From Breznakiella homolactica (GTDB lineage: Bacteria > Spirochaetota > Spirochaetia > Treponematales > Breznakiellaceae), in NCBI RefSeq assembly GCF_016616095.2, contig NZ_CP067089.2:3844001-3908000 (forward strand): a stretch of 64,000 nucleotides of DNA, read 5' to 3'. Shown piece after piece: positions 36,264 to 46,896 of this stretch. Position 1 is the first letter of the stretch. Every line of letters begins with the position of its first letter. The notes below the pieces were generated by a model. The model was not told where the DNA came from and searched no databases. It worked only from the letters and a program-made list of their open reading frames with translations. The position numbers and the translations under genes are program-made.

Positions 36264-37345
36264 GACGCCGTCGCTGCGGTGCTGGAAGCCCGGAGCAGTT
36301 CTTCCCGGGCGTGGAGTTTGAGGGCATCCAGCATTTCCTGAATATCCCCCTGCATAATGAGGTCGAGTTTGTATAAAGTAAGGTTTATTCTGTGGTCTGT
36401 CAGGCGGTTCTGGGGGAAATTGTACGTCCTGATCCGCTCCGACCGGTCACCGCTGCCTACCTGGCTCTTGCGGGCCTCCGCCCGTTCGGCATGGGCTTTG
36501 GCTTCTTCCATTTCATAGATCCGGGCCCGGAGTATGCGCATGGCCTTGGCTTTGTTTTTGATCTGGCTTTTTTCGTCCTGGCAGTGGACGCTCAGTCCCG
36601 ATGGCAGGTGGGTTATGCGTACCGCCGAATCGGTGGTGTTTACACACTGGCCTCCGGGACCGCCGGCGCGCATTACATCGATGCGGAGATCCTCCTGGCG
36701 GATATCGATTTCGGTTTCATCCGCCTCGGGAAGAACCGCCACGGTGACCGCGGATGTATGGATCCGTCCGGATGTTTCGGTCGAGGGTACCCGCTGTACC
36801 CGGTGGACCCCGGACTCGTACCGGAAGTTTTCATAGACATTGCTGCCGTTTATGGAAAAGATTATTTCCTTAAATCCGCCGAGTTCGGTTTCATTGGAGT
36901 TCATTATCTCGAATTTCCAGCCCCTGGTCTCCGCGTACCGGGAATACATTCTGTAGAGGTCCGCCGCGAAAAGGGCCGCCTCATCGCCGCCGGTTCCGGC
37001 GCGGATTTCCATGATAATATTTTTTTCATCCAGGGGATCCCGGGGAATAAGGAGAAATTTCAGCCGGTCTTCGGCTTCGGTGAGGCGTTCTTCAAGTTCC
37101 CGCAGTTCCTCCCGGGCAAGCTCCCGCATTTCCGGGTCCTTCTCATCCTGGACCAGGGTTTTCGCGTCTTCCATTTGGGCGGTGAGGGTTTCTGTTTCCT
37201 GATAAGCCGCGGAAACTTCCGAAAGCTGTGAATATTCCTTCATAAGGGTCCGGTATTTCTGCTGGTCTTTAACCAGTTCCGGATCCTGAATTTCTCCGCT
37301 CAGGTTATCGTACCTCTGGAGAAGGGATGCTAAACGTTCATTCAC
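36260..37345 (-). CDS. prfA: Peptide chain release factor 1
   Basis: 361 residues from a GTG start that lies one base after the stop of a small upstream gene. The peptidyl-hydrolysis motif is [19 protein letters not shown], and the codon-recognition tripeptide is PST in [15 protein letters not shown] (the P-x-T form of RF1). AGGAG is placed about nine bases upstream, inside the preceding gene. RF1 reads UAA and UAG. Confidence 0.97.
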   Translation of the reverse strand: MNERLASLLQRYDNLSGEIQDPELVKDQQKYRTLMKEYSQLSEVSAAYQETETLTAQMEDAKTLVQDEKDPEMRELAREELRELEERLTEAEDRLKFLLIPRDPLDEKNIIMEIRAGTGGDEAALFAADLYRMYSRYAETRGWKFEIMNSNETELGGFKEIIFSINGSNVYENFRYESGVHRVQRVPSTETSGRIHTSAVTVAVLPEADETEIDIRQEDLRIDVMRAGGPGGQCVNTTDSAVRITHLPSGLSVHCQDEKSQIKNKAKAMRILRARIYEMEEAKAHAERAEARKSQVGSGDRSERIRTYNFPQNRLTDHRINLTLYKLDLIMQGDIQEMLDALKLHAREELLRASSTAATAS

Positions 37346-37346
37346 C

Positions 37347-37517
37347 TCAGGTTTTCTCCTGAAAAAGAGGACAGGAATAAACCACTATTTCCATGGGATT
37401 GTCCTTGTTTGAAAACGCTTCCATGGCCTTTAAAATGGTATTCTGGACTCTGCAGGTGCCATTCTGGCTGCACAGCGGACAGGCACCGTTCCCCCGGGGA
37501 TTGATTTCTACTTCCAT
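37347..37517 (-). CDS. Small cysteine-rich protein upstream of prfA
   Basis: 56 residues: [20 protein letters not shown], then [19 protein letters not shown] and a C-terminal [10 protein letters not shown]. Four Cys (CPLC, C, C) suggest a small metal-binding or redox protein. The stop and the prfA GTG start are separated by one base, and the prfA ribosome site lies inside this gene, so translation is probably coupled. I do not recognise a family; function unknown. Confidence 0.7.
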   Translation of the reverse strand: MEVEINPRGNGACPLCSQNGTCRVQNTILKAMEAFSNKDNPMEIVVYSCPLFQEKT

Positions 37518-37820
37518 ACCTTAATAATACCAGATGTGGAATTATTTCGCAATCGGTGTTTTTTGACATTTTTATAAATTGTGTAAAAATGTTTTTTATA
37601 CTTTTTAGAGGTTTGCCGCGGGTCATCCGCTGTAGTAATATGGAATGAGAAGCAAAACGGCGGAATTACCGGCTGCCGGTACCGTACTGCTTGAAACGCT
37701 CTCCCATCAGACGGGACCCCCGGGATCGATATTTCCATGCTTTTGTGAAGAATTCTATGTATACCGCGGTTGTCCGGAATTCCGCTATCGGAAATCCGTT
37801 TTTTTTGTTACAATTAAACT

Positions 37821-38210
37821 ATGCTGAATTTGCGGGAACAGTGGGAAAAACTGAAAGCCCTGATCACGGAAAAACCGCGTTTTTTTCTGATCGGCGCGGG
37901 CGCTGGCCTTTGTATCCTCATTTTCAGCCTGATACTGATGCTGGTGGTGCTGAATAACGGCCGGAATTCCCGGCAGGAAGAGGCCAGGGGCCTGGCGGAC
38001 CGGTTCGGTCCAATGCCGGTAAACCAGGACGATCTTTTCTGGCCCGATGAACCCGATTTTATTCCCGGAGTAGAGCTCGACAGGATTCCCCGCAGGTTCC
38101 CCCAGGGGGATACGGATATTCCCTACTGGACGGATCCCGGGAAAAACTCGGACCTATGGAGTGAACGGATCGGTTCCGCAGTTGATGAATTGATGGAGAA
38201 GATACCATGA
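37821..38210 (+). CDS. Membrane-anchored protein of unknown function
   Basis: 129 residues: a short basic N-terminus, one membrane helix (FFLIGAGAGLCILIFSLILM, about residues 20-45), then a polar Pro/Asp-rich domain with the block DDLFWPDEPDFIPGVELDRI. It overlaps the next lipoprotein gene by four bases, so the two are probably functionally linked at the inner membrane. No Shine-Dalgarno sequence is seen; TACAAT lies six bases before the ATG. No family recognised. Confidence 0.75.
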   Translation: MLNLREQWEKLKALITEKPRFFLIGAGAGLCILIFSLILMLVVLNNGRNSRQEEARGLADRFGPMPVNQDDLFWPDEPDFIPGVELDRIPRRFPQGDTDIPYWTDPGKNSDLWSERIGSAVDELMEKIP

Positions 38211-39697
38211 TTAAACGGGTTTTCCCGGCGCTTTTGTGTGCTGCCTCTGTATTGCTGTTTTCCTGCAAATCTTCCCCTGAAGTCCAGCCTGACGAAACAG
38301 CCGGCGCCGGGAATGAAGCGGTCATGGACCTCCCGGAGCCCGGGGCTGATTATCCGGAAGAACCCGCCGAAGAATTCCGGGACGATGATGAACCTTCTGT
38401 GGTGTTCCCTCCTGAAGAGCCGATACTGATTCCGTATCAGGGCGAGCTGCTGGAACCTTCATATTCATTTGCTGAAGTAAATCCCGAAGAGCCGCCCCCC
38501 GCGGAGGCTCCCGATGAACCGTTCCCGGTCCAGGAACCTGTACCCGACGGTGACGCCCTTTCGGTTCTTTCGCCGGAAGATAAGCCGCCGGCTGGTCCGG
38601 GCCAGCTTCCGGACGGCTCCGGAGAGTCCGGGGACAGTTCTCCCGGCGGCACGTCCGGCGGCGGACCGGGACAGGATCCGTCTCCGCCCTGGTTTATACG
38701 CCCCGCGGAACCGGACGACGGGATCTCGCCGGTCCGGGAGCCGCTGCCGGTTCCGGTTAACCCCATTCCCGAAACTCCGGCGTCGCCTCCTCCGGTTATC
38801 GATGACGGGCAGATCGAATATTCCCGCACCGTCCGGGCCACGGTGGGGCAGCTGATAGAAATTCCCTTCCGGGGGACGGGATGGGTCTATCTTGGCGAGC
38901 TGAGTTCCCGGCGAGGGATTGCCTATGATTCCCGGCGGCTCGATCAGGAAGGTCAAAGCTTTATCTTCAGGGCGGAAGCCCCGGGAACCTATTCCCTTAA
39001 ATTCTATAAACAGGATTTTATCCGGGATTATATTCTCAACGACCATGTTAAGGTAATTATCGGGGAAGCCCCTGAAATTTCCGGAGCCGGGTGGTTTAAT
39101 GCGCCGGTGGACCGGGGCAGGGTTGTGGCGGAGCCGCGGTGGCCCCTGTCGGCGGCCGATGAGGAACGGTACCGGAATTCCCCGGCGGAAGAAACCCCGG
39201 ACACTTCCGGCGCTGCGGGAACGGCGGCGGATACGGTTCCGGTATTGCCGGAGCAGGCCTCTTCTCCGGCTTCTCCCGAAAGTGCTGCGGCTTCCGGAGC
39301 TCAGCCGGCGGAAAGATACGATGACGGGATTGTACCGGTGACTCCGGTGTCACCGGCGGCCGCTCCGGAGACTTCCCAGCCCGATGGGGGGATAGCCATT
39401 CCCGCTGATTCCCCACCGGATTTCTATATTACCAAAGCTCAAGAGGAATTCGACGCCGGACGGGTAGGATCAGCGCTGTATATTCTGGACCAATTCAGGG
39501 AGCGGTTCCCCTCGGGAAGTGACGAAGCCTGGTGGCTCTACGGCCAGCTGCTGGAGGCAAACGGACCTAACAGGGATATCCGCGCCGCGGTGGGATACTA
39601 CCGCCGGCTTATCCAGGAATATCCTCAAAGCCCCCGGTACGACGATGCCCGGCGGCGCATCGCGTACCTGGAACGGTATTATTTCACTATTCAGTAG
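38207..39697 (+). CDS. Pro/Glu-rich lipoprotein with C-terminal TPR repeats
   Basis: 496 residues. The signal peptide ends at the loose lipobox LLFSC, typical of spirochaetes. About 170 residues of Pro/Glu/Gly-rich low complexity follow. Next is a beta-rich segment (about 205-300, RTVRATVGQLIEIPFRGTGW) and another Pro/Ala linker. The last 90 residues look like two TPR or Sel1-type units (KAQEEFDAGRVGSALYILDQ, FPSGSDEAWWLYGQLLEANG). The build suits a periplasm-spanning lipoprotein with a protein-binding end. No named family recognised. Confidence 0.82.
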   Translation: MIKRVFPALLCAASVLLFSCKSSPEVQPDETAGAGNEAVMDLPEPGADYPEEPAEEFRDDDEPSVVFPPEEPILIPYQGELLEPSYSFAEVNPEEPPPAEAPDEPFPVQEPVPDGDALSVLSPEDKPPAGPGQLPDGSGESGDSSPGGTSGGGPGQDPSPPWFIRPAEPDDGISPVREPLPVPVNPIPETPASPPPVIDDGQIEYSRTVRATVGQLIEIPFRGTGWVYLGELSSRRGIAYDSRRLDQEGQSFIFRAEAPGTYSLKFYKQDFIRDYILNDHVKVIIGEAPEISGAGWFNAPVDRGRVVAEPRWPLSAADEERYRNSPAEETPDTSGAAGTAADTVPVLPEQASSPASPESAAASGAQPAERYDDGIVPVTPVSPAAAPETSQPDGGIAIPADSPPDFYITKAQEEFDAGRVGSALYILDQFRERFPSGSDEAWWLYGQLLEANGPNRDIRAAVGYYRRLIQEYPQSPRYDDARRRIAYLERYYFTIQ

Positions 39698-39700
39698 AGA

Positions 39701-41335
39701 TTAAATGCTCAGGCGTTCCGTATGGTGGTACGCCTGGGACCGGAGTTCCTTAACCGACTCATCTTTCAGATAATCGTCAAAGGGCATCATCCTGTCGATC
39801 ATTCCTCCGGGAACAATTTCAATAATCCGGTTGGCCACGGAATTGACGAATTCATGGTCATGGGAATTGAAGAGAATAACCCCGGGAAAATCCTCCAGGC
39901 CTTTGTTGAGGGCGGTGATGGCTTCCAGGTCGAGGTGGTTTGTTGGTTCGTCGAATATAAGCACATTGGCTCCGGAGAGCATCATCTTTGCCAGCATGCA
40001 CCGGACCTTTTCTCCTCCGGAAAGCACATTTACCGGCTTAAGGGCCTCATCGCCCGAAAACAGCATCCGCCCCAGGAAACTCCGTATGTAGGTATCATCC
40101 TGGTCCGGTGAATACTGCTTGAGCCAGTCCGTGATGGAATAGTCCGAATCAAAGAATGAACTGTTTTCCTTGGGAAAATACGCGACACTTGTGGTCTGTC
40201 CCCAGTAATAATCCCCGGAATCGGCCTTGGCCTCTCCGCTGATGATATCGAACAGCGCTGTTTTCGCCTGGTGTTCCGTTCCCACAAAGGCGATTTTATC
40301 GGTTTTGTTAACCATTACGGTAAAATCGTTGAGCAGCTCCGCGCCTTCGCTGGTATAGTTCAATTTTTCGGTGCGGAGAACGTTGTTGCCGATTTCCCGG
40401 TTCGGTTTAAACGCAATATACGGGAACTTCCTGCTGGTAATCACCACATTTTCCAGGTCCAGCTTTTCCAGAACTTTCTTCCGGCTGGTAGCCTGACGGC
40501 TTTTCGCGGCGTTCGACGCGAAGCGCTGGATAAATTCCCTGAGCTCCTTGGCTTTTTCCTCGTTCTTTTTCTGCTGGTCCCTGGCCTGGCGCTGAAGCAT
40601 CTGGCTCATCTGGTACCAGAAGTCATAGTTACCCGAATACATGGAGATTCTCCCGAAGTCGATATCGCATATATGGGTACAAACCGAATTGAGGAAGTGG
40701 CGGTCGTGGGAAACCACGATTACCGTATTGGGAAAATCAATGAGAAATTCCTCCAGCCAGGAAATCGATTCCAGATCGAGTCCGTTGGTAGGTTCGTCCA
40801 GGAGGAGTATATCGGGATTACCGAACAGGGCCTGCGCCAGCAGAACCCGGACTTTTTTCGTTTCATCCAGTTCGGACATGGGTTTTTCGTGGTCGGCTTC
40901 ATCAATTCCGAGCCCGGAAAGAAGCTGGCCGGCCTGGGATTCCGCCTCCCATCCGCCGAGGTCGGCGAAATCGGCTTCCAGCTCGCTGGCCCGCATGCCG
41001 TCCTCTTCGGTAAAATCCTCTTTGGCGTAAATGGTTTCCCGTTCCTTCTGTATTTTGTACAGTTTCGGGTAACCCATGATAACGGTTTCCATGACCGTAA
41101 ATTCCTCAAAGGCAAAGTGGTCCTGCTTGAGGACCGCTATACGCTCACCGGAGCTGACCGAAATCTCACCCTTGTCGTGTTCGGTTTCTCCGGAAAGAAT
41201 TTTGATGAAGGTTGATTTGCCGGCGCCGTTGGCGCCGATTATCCCGTAGCAGTTGCCCGGGGTGAATTTTAAATTAACATCCTTGAAGAGGGTTCTCTCT
41301 CCAAAGCCGAGACTGAGATCTGTTACTGTGATCAC
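39701..41335 (-). CDS. ABC-F family ATPase (YbiT/YkpA-like)
   Basis: 544 residues with two nucleotide-binding domains and no membrane part. Domain 1 has Walker A IIGANGAGKSTF, Walker B ILLLDEPTNGLD and SHDRHFLN, but the signature is ELDETKKVRV rather than LSGGE. Domain 2 has a normal signature LSGGEKVRC and Walker B, but Walker A is GTEHQAKTA with Ala where Gly normally precedes Lys. Such variants are known in the YkpA/YbiT branch, as far as I recall. ABC-F proteins bind the ribosome's E site and act on stalled or drug-bound ribosomes. The linker between the domains is about 80 residues and charged. The helicase gene ends three bases from its start. Confidence 0.92.
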   Translation of the reverse strand: MITVTDLSLGFGERTLFKDVNLKFTPGNCYGIIGANGAGKSTFIKILSGETEHDKGEISVSSGERIAVLKQDHFAFEEFTVMETVIMGYPKLYKIQKERETIYAKEDFTEEDGMRASELEADFADLGGWEAESQAGQLLSGLGIDEADHEKPMSELDETKKVRVLLAQALFGNPDILLLDEPTNGLDLESISWLEEFLIDFPNTVIVVSHDRHFLNSVCTHICDIDFGRISMYSGNYDFWYQMSQMLQRQARDQQKKNEEKAKELREFIQRFASNAAKSRQATSRKKVLEKLDLENVVITSRKFPYIAFKPNREIGNNVLRTEKLNYTSEGAELLNDFTVMVNKTDKIAFVGTEHQAKTALFDIISGEAKADSGDYYWGQTTSVAYFPKENSSFFDSDYSITDWLKQYSPDQDDTYIRSFLGRMLFSGDEALKPVNVLSGGEKVRCMLAKMMLSGANVLIFDEPTNHLDLEAITALNKGLEDFPGVILFNSHDHEFVNSVANRIIEIVPGGMIDRMMPFDDYLKDESVKELRSQAYHHTERLSI

Positions 41336-41338
41336 GGA

Positions 41339-43045
41339 TCAGGACTCCTTCTTGAATAAACCTTTAATGCGGGCGAGCAGACCTTTTTTCGCGGGCGCGG
41401 GTTTTGCCGCCGGCGCCGGCTGGCGGGTTTCCTGTTTTTTCCCTGGGGCCGTTCTGTTCCGTTCCTGATTCTGCCGGTTATTGGCGGGGCGCCGGTCGTT
41501 ATTATTGTTCCCCTGGCGCTGCTTATTGCCCTGAGGATGATTCCGTCCGCCGCCTTTTCCCTTCGCTGAAGCTCCATGGGCACCGCCGCCGGAAGCTTCC
41601 TTCGAGGGCGCGTCGTATTTCTTTTTGTAGTACGCCATGCGCTCGTCAAAGGAAAGATTCGAAAGATTCCGGTCTTCCCCGGGTTTCTGCCGGGGATTTC
41701 CCTGGGCTTCCCGCCGGGGCGGCTTTCTGGTTTCATTGCCCTGCCGCCGCCGGTCGTCGTTCCTTGTCCGGGACCGGCCCTGTCCGCCGTCCCGCTGCTG
41801 TCCGCTTCTGCCCCGGTCGCCGTCCCTCCGGCCGCGGCGGCGGTCATCGTGCCGGTCGTCATAGGTATCCGTGTGGATACGCATGCCTTCACTTTTATCG
41901 GCGCCGTACAGTTCTTCCGTGGCTATTTCCGAGGGGATTTTTTTCCCGATGTATTTTTCAATATCCGGAAGTTCATAAACATCCTGCTCGCTGGCAAAGG
42001 TGATGGCCCTGCCGGTTTTTCCCGCCCGGGCGGTACGGCCGATGCGGTGGACGTAATTTTCGGATTCCACCGGCAGATCGTAATTGACCACCAGGGCGAG
42101 ACCTTCAATATCGAGACCCCGGGCGGCCACATCGGTGGCGACGAGATATTTCGTGTTTCCGGCTTTGACGTCTTCGATTATTTTGAGGCGTTTTGACTGG
42201 GGCAGATCCCCCATGATGAATTCACACTCGTACCCGTTTATCCGCAGCCGTTTCGCCACGATTTCAGCGTACCGTTTGGTATTGCAGAAGATGATGGCGC
42301 TTTCGGGCTTTTCCCGTTCCATGATGCCCAGGAGCATCTTCATCTTGTCATTGCTGGGAACATGGTAGAGCACCTGGTCTATTTCCTCTACGGTGACCTT
42401 TTCCGGCGCGATCTCGATTTCCACCGGTTCCTTGGTATACTCCCATGCAAGGTTTTTTACATAGGCGTTCAAGGTGGCGCTGAAGAGCATGGTCTGCCGG
42501 CGGTCCGCCGGGGGAACAACTCTGATAAGTTTCCGGAGATCGGGATAAAACCCCATGTCGAACATGCGGTCAGCTTCATCCAGAACCAGAAATGACAGAT
42601 CCATGAGATTCATGTATCCCGAGCTGTTCAGGTCGAGTACCCGTCCGGGGGTCCCTACCATGACCTGCGCGTTTTCCCGGAGCAGTTTCTGCTGATGGGC
42701 GTACCCGACGCCCCCGTAAAAGCTTCCTACTTTAAAGGGAAGGTATTTGCCGAGAACCCGGGCTTCTTCTTCAACCTGGACCGCAAGTTCCCTGGTGGGA
42801 ACCATGATAAGGGCCTTTTTGCCGTTAAGAAGCGGTTCGGTGAGCAGCCGCTGGAAAATAACAATCAGAAAAGCGGCGGTTTTTCCGGTTCCGGTCTGGG
42901 ATTGGACGTAGAGGTCCTGCCCTCCAAAAGCGTTGGTAAGTACCTGTTCCTGAACAGGCATGCAGGTAACGTAGCCTGCATCGGCGATGCCCCGTTGGAG
43001 GTCGGGGTGTAAGTTTAGTTCATTAAATTCCATATTATGGTACAT
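41339..43045 (-). CDS. DEAD-box RNA helicase with basic low-complexity tail
   Basis: 568 residues. Helicase motifs are all present: SQTGTGKTAAF, PTRELA, TPGRVLD, DEADRMFDMGF, SAT, IIFCNTKR, VATDVAARGLDIEG and HRIGRTARAG. The last 160 residues are rich in Arg, Gly, Asn and Gln (DDRRRGRRDG, NNNNDRRPANNRQNQE), as in CsdA, RhlE or SrmB-like enzymes, and end in a short basic KKGLLARIKGLFKKES. The role is probably remodelling of rRNA or mRNA. A second ATG four codons downstream (43033) would also fit. Confidence 0.95.
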   Translation of the reverse strand: MYHNMEFNELNLHPDLQRGIADAGYVTCMPVQEQVLTNAFGGQDLYVQSQTGTGKTAAFLIVIFQRLLTEPLLNGKKALIMVPTRELAVQVEEEARVLGKYLPFKVGSFYGGVGYAHQQKLLRENAQVMVGTPGRVLDLNSSGYMNLMDLSFLVLDEADRMFDMGFYPDLRKLIRVVPPADRRQTMLFSATLNAYVKNLAWEYTKEPVEIEIAPEKVTVEEIDQVLYHVPSNDKMKMLLGIMEREKPESAIIFCNTKRYAEIVAKRLRINGYECEFIMGDLPQSKRLKIIEDVKAGNTKYLVATDVAARGLDIEGLALVVNYDLPVESENYVHRIGRTARAGKTGRAITFASEQDVYELPDIEKYIGKKIPSEIATEELYGADKSEGMRIHTDTYDDRHDDRRRGRRDGDRGRSGQQRDGGQGRSRTRNDDRRRQGNETRKPPRREAQGNPRQKPGEDRNLSNLSFDERMAYYKKKYDAPSKEASGGGAHGASAKGKGGGRNHPQGNKQRQGNNNNDRRPANNRQNQERNRTAPGKKQETRQPAPAAKPAPAKKGLLARIKGLFKKES

Positions 43046-43222
43046 TTATACCTTTTTTTTGTAATAGTGAAAAGTAGCATGCGGGGCGGGCGGTTATGAC
43101 AGAGATCATATCGGTCCGCTTCTTGTTTGAAATATACCGGCAGCAGTGAATATACTTGGAAAGTGGAACTAAAACGGCAGCTGCCCGGAAAGTTCCCGGA
43201 AACCATTTAAAAAAGGAAATGT

Positions 43223-43591
43223 ATGAAAACGAACTGCAGGATTATTATGGCAGTACTCTGCGTGGTTCTTGTTGCCGCCGCAGGCTGTGCCCAGAACAAA
43301 AGCCAGAGCAATAACCAGTCCGGTTCAGCGCCGGCGGCCCAGGCGGGCAATACCCAGGCGCGGACATTCACCGCTGAAGAACTTGCCCGTTACAACGGTA
43401 CTAACGGGAACCCGGCTTACGTAGCGGTGGACGGTACGGTTTACGATGTAACCAATGTTCCCCAGTGGGCCGGCGGGAAGCATTACCAGGGTCTTACAGC
43501 GGGCAAGGATCTCACCGAGGAAATCAAGAAGTCGCCCCACGGAACTTCTGTTTTATCGAAACTTCCGGTGGTGGGCACCTTGAAGAAATAG
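43223..43591 (+). CDS. Cytochrome b5-like heme-binding lipoprotein
   Basis: 122 residues. A signal peptide ends at AAAGC, giving a lipidated Cys, followed by a Ser/Gln/Asn-rich linker. Residues 48-115 form a short cytochrome b5-like domain (FTAEELARYNGTNGNPAYVA, DGTVYDVTNVPQWAGGKHYQ). His in GGKH would be one heme ligand; the second His is SPHGTS. It faces the periplasm. The next gene, 12 bases on, encodes a His-rich membrane protein, so an electron-transfer pair is plausible. Confidence 0.85.
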   Translation: MKTNCRIIMAVLCVVLVAAAGCAQNKSQSNNQSGSAPAAQAGNTQARTFTAEELARYNGTNGNPAYVAVDGTVYDVTNVPQWAGGKHYQGLTAGKDLTEEIKKSPHGTSVLSKLPVVGTLKK

Positions 43592-43602
43592 GAGGCAGCT
43601 CC

Positions 43603-43995
43603 ATGTATGCGGTCCTTGGTTTTGTAAGTCTGGCGCTGTTTATAATAGTAACCGCTCCCTACTGGTTCAGACGGCTGAACCAGTGGTTCTTCCATCTCAA
43701 AGGACCGGGGTTCACGAAATTTATGAAGGGGCTGCGGTTAATCCATAAACCCCTTGGGGCGGCATTCGTGATTGTCCCCGCTATTCACGGATATCTGGCA
43801 ATGGGAGGATTCAGGCTCCATACGGGAACCATCCTCTGGTTTTTTGTGGTCATCACCGCCGCTGCTGGTCATACGTTTTATCTGTTTAAAAAGCCGGGAC
43901 TTCTGAGAGTCCACAGGATTTTAGCGCTGGTTACCTTCTGCTTTATCCTGGTTCATCTTTTCGTTCCGAATCTGATTTACTATATTACTGCGTAA
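43603..43995 (+). CDS. Four-helix, His-rich membrane protein (putative heme b carrier)
   Basis: 130 residues from the ATG at 43603 with GGAGG upstream; a longer frame from 43465 overlaps the previous gene. Four hydrophobic segments are visible. Histidines recur at helix ends and inside helices (LIHKPLG, AIHGYLA, RLHTG, AGHTF, RVHRILA, LVHLFVP), which resembles di-heme membrane cytochromes of the b561 or ferric-reductase type. I infer a quinol- or heme-linked partner for the cytochrome b5-like lipoprotein. Confidence 0.75.
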   Translation: MYAVLGFVSLALFIIVTAPYWFRRLNQWFFHLKGPGFTKFMKGLRLIHKPLGAAFVIVPAIHGYLAMGGFRLHTGTILWFFVVITAAAGHTFYLFKKPGLLRVHRILALVTFCFILVHLFVPNLIYYITA

Positions 43996-43996
43996 T

Positions 43997-44028
43997 AAAA
44001 GTCCTCTCCGGAGGGCTTTTTATTTTTT
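43997..44028 (+). terminator. Terminator of the cytochrome b5-like operon
   Basis: Ten-bp stem AAAAGTCCTC / GAGGGCTTTT with one G-T pair, loop TCCG, T-rich tail. It ends before the convergent gene. Confidence 0.88.
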
Positions 44029-44037
44029 ACTTCGCAT

Positions 44038-44394
44038 TCAGGAAGCGTACAGATGGATCAGGGACAATGCCAGCGATACAACGAACGGCGGCAGGATATA
44101 AAAGAGGGTAAGTACAAGGAGAATAAAATGCCTGCCCAAAAAACCTGATGCCTTCCAGTTGTTGAGGACTAAGACCGGAACGAAACAGAGCAGCCATCCT
44201 GCCGGAGGCGCCCACGGGGTAATATAGCCCGGGTGTACCAAAAAGATGTGCAGGAGTACCCCGCAAAGAATCATGAAAATTGCTCCGGCGATCGGATTAA
44301 AATATTTCTGAACTACCTTCCTCGATATATAAAAGATAAAAAGGAATGGAAGGAACAGCACAGTACCAATAGAGCAAACAAGTTTTAAGTCCAT
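44038..44394 (-). CDS. Small membrane protein of unknown function
   Basis: 118 residues from the ATG at 44394 (MDLKLVCSIGTVLFLPFLFI), with AAAGGA eight bases upstream; a TTG start at 44415 is less likely. Four membrane helices with basic residues between the first and second. No family recognised. It is the last gene before the duplicated region behind groL. Confidence 0.6.
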   Translation of the reverse strand: MDLKLVCSIGTVLFLPFLFIFYISRKVVQKYFNPIAGAIFMILCGVLLHIFLVHPGYITPWAPPAGWLLCFVPVLVLNNWKASGFLGRHFILLVLTLFYILPPFVVSLALSLIHLYAS

Positions 44395-44613
44395 TTTGTT
44401 TATCCTTTGTACCAAATTCCCACGGATTGAAAAGCCTGAACCGTTAATAATACTTATATTGCTTTTTTATACTATCAAATAAAACCGTTTTTCAACGATA
44501 TCCATTCCCATCAAATGCTGCGCATTTGGCTCTGTAAGGTAGTGATTAAGGGTGCGGCGATGCCGCCGCCCTGCGGGTTCAACCACTTCGTGGTTGGCTC
44601 TAGAGGAAGTTAT

Positions 44614-44642
44614 GGAATGTGCGGCTATACAGCCGCACGCAG
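44614..44642. repeat. REP-like hairpin, GTGCGG/CCGCAC with GCAGA tail (copy 2)
   Basis: GGAATGTGCGG-CTATACAG-CCGCACGCAGA shares both flanks with 24674-24703. It lies within the 66-bp insertion of duplication unit 1, beside the perfect triloop AACCAC-TTC-GTGGTT at 44581-44595. Confidence 0.75.
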
Positions 44643-44703
44643 AGTCCGCCCATCGGCGCAGATGCGCCGCCTGGAAACACCGGCGGCGGAATAGGCGCCG
44701 ACA

Positions 44704-44733
44704 ATAAAAAAGGATCGCCTTTCGGCGACCCTT
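44704..44733 (-). terminator. Second terminator behind groL (duplicated copy)
   Basis: Stem GGGTCGCC / GGCGATCC on the minus strand with one mismatch, followed by TTTTTTAT. A copy of the terminator at 44905-44934 that differs in the stem. Confidence 0.75.
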
Positions 44734-44904
44734 TATCTGCAATATTTTTTTTACGGGTTAATTAGTAGTCCATTCCCATCAAACGCTGCGCGTTTGGCTC
44801 TGTAAGGTAGTGATTAAGGGTGCGGCGCTGCCGCCGCACTGCGGGTACCGCCCATCGGCGCGGTGCGCCGCTTGGAAACACCGGCGTCGGAATGGGCGCC
44901 AGCA

Positions 44905-44934
44905 ATAAAAAAGGACCGCCTTTCAGCGGTCCCT
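44905..44934 (-). terminator. First terminator of groL
   Basis: On the minus strand GGACCGC / GCGGTCC, perfect 7 bp with a 6-base loop, then TTTTTTATT. Confidence 0.9.
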
Positions 44935-44966
44935 CTAAGTCGCAATAACCTACTTTTCTGGCTGGA

Positions 44967-46896
<1,930 letters not shown>

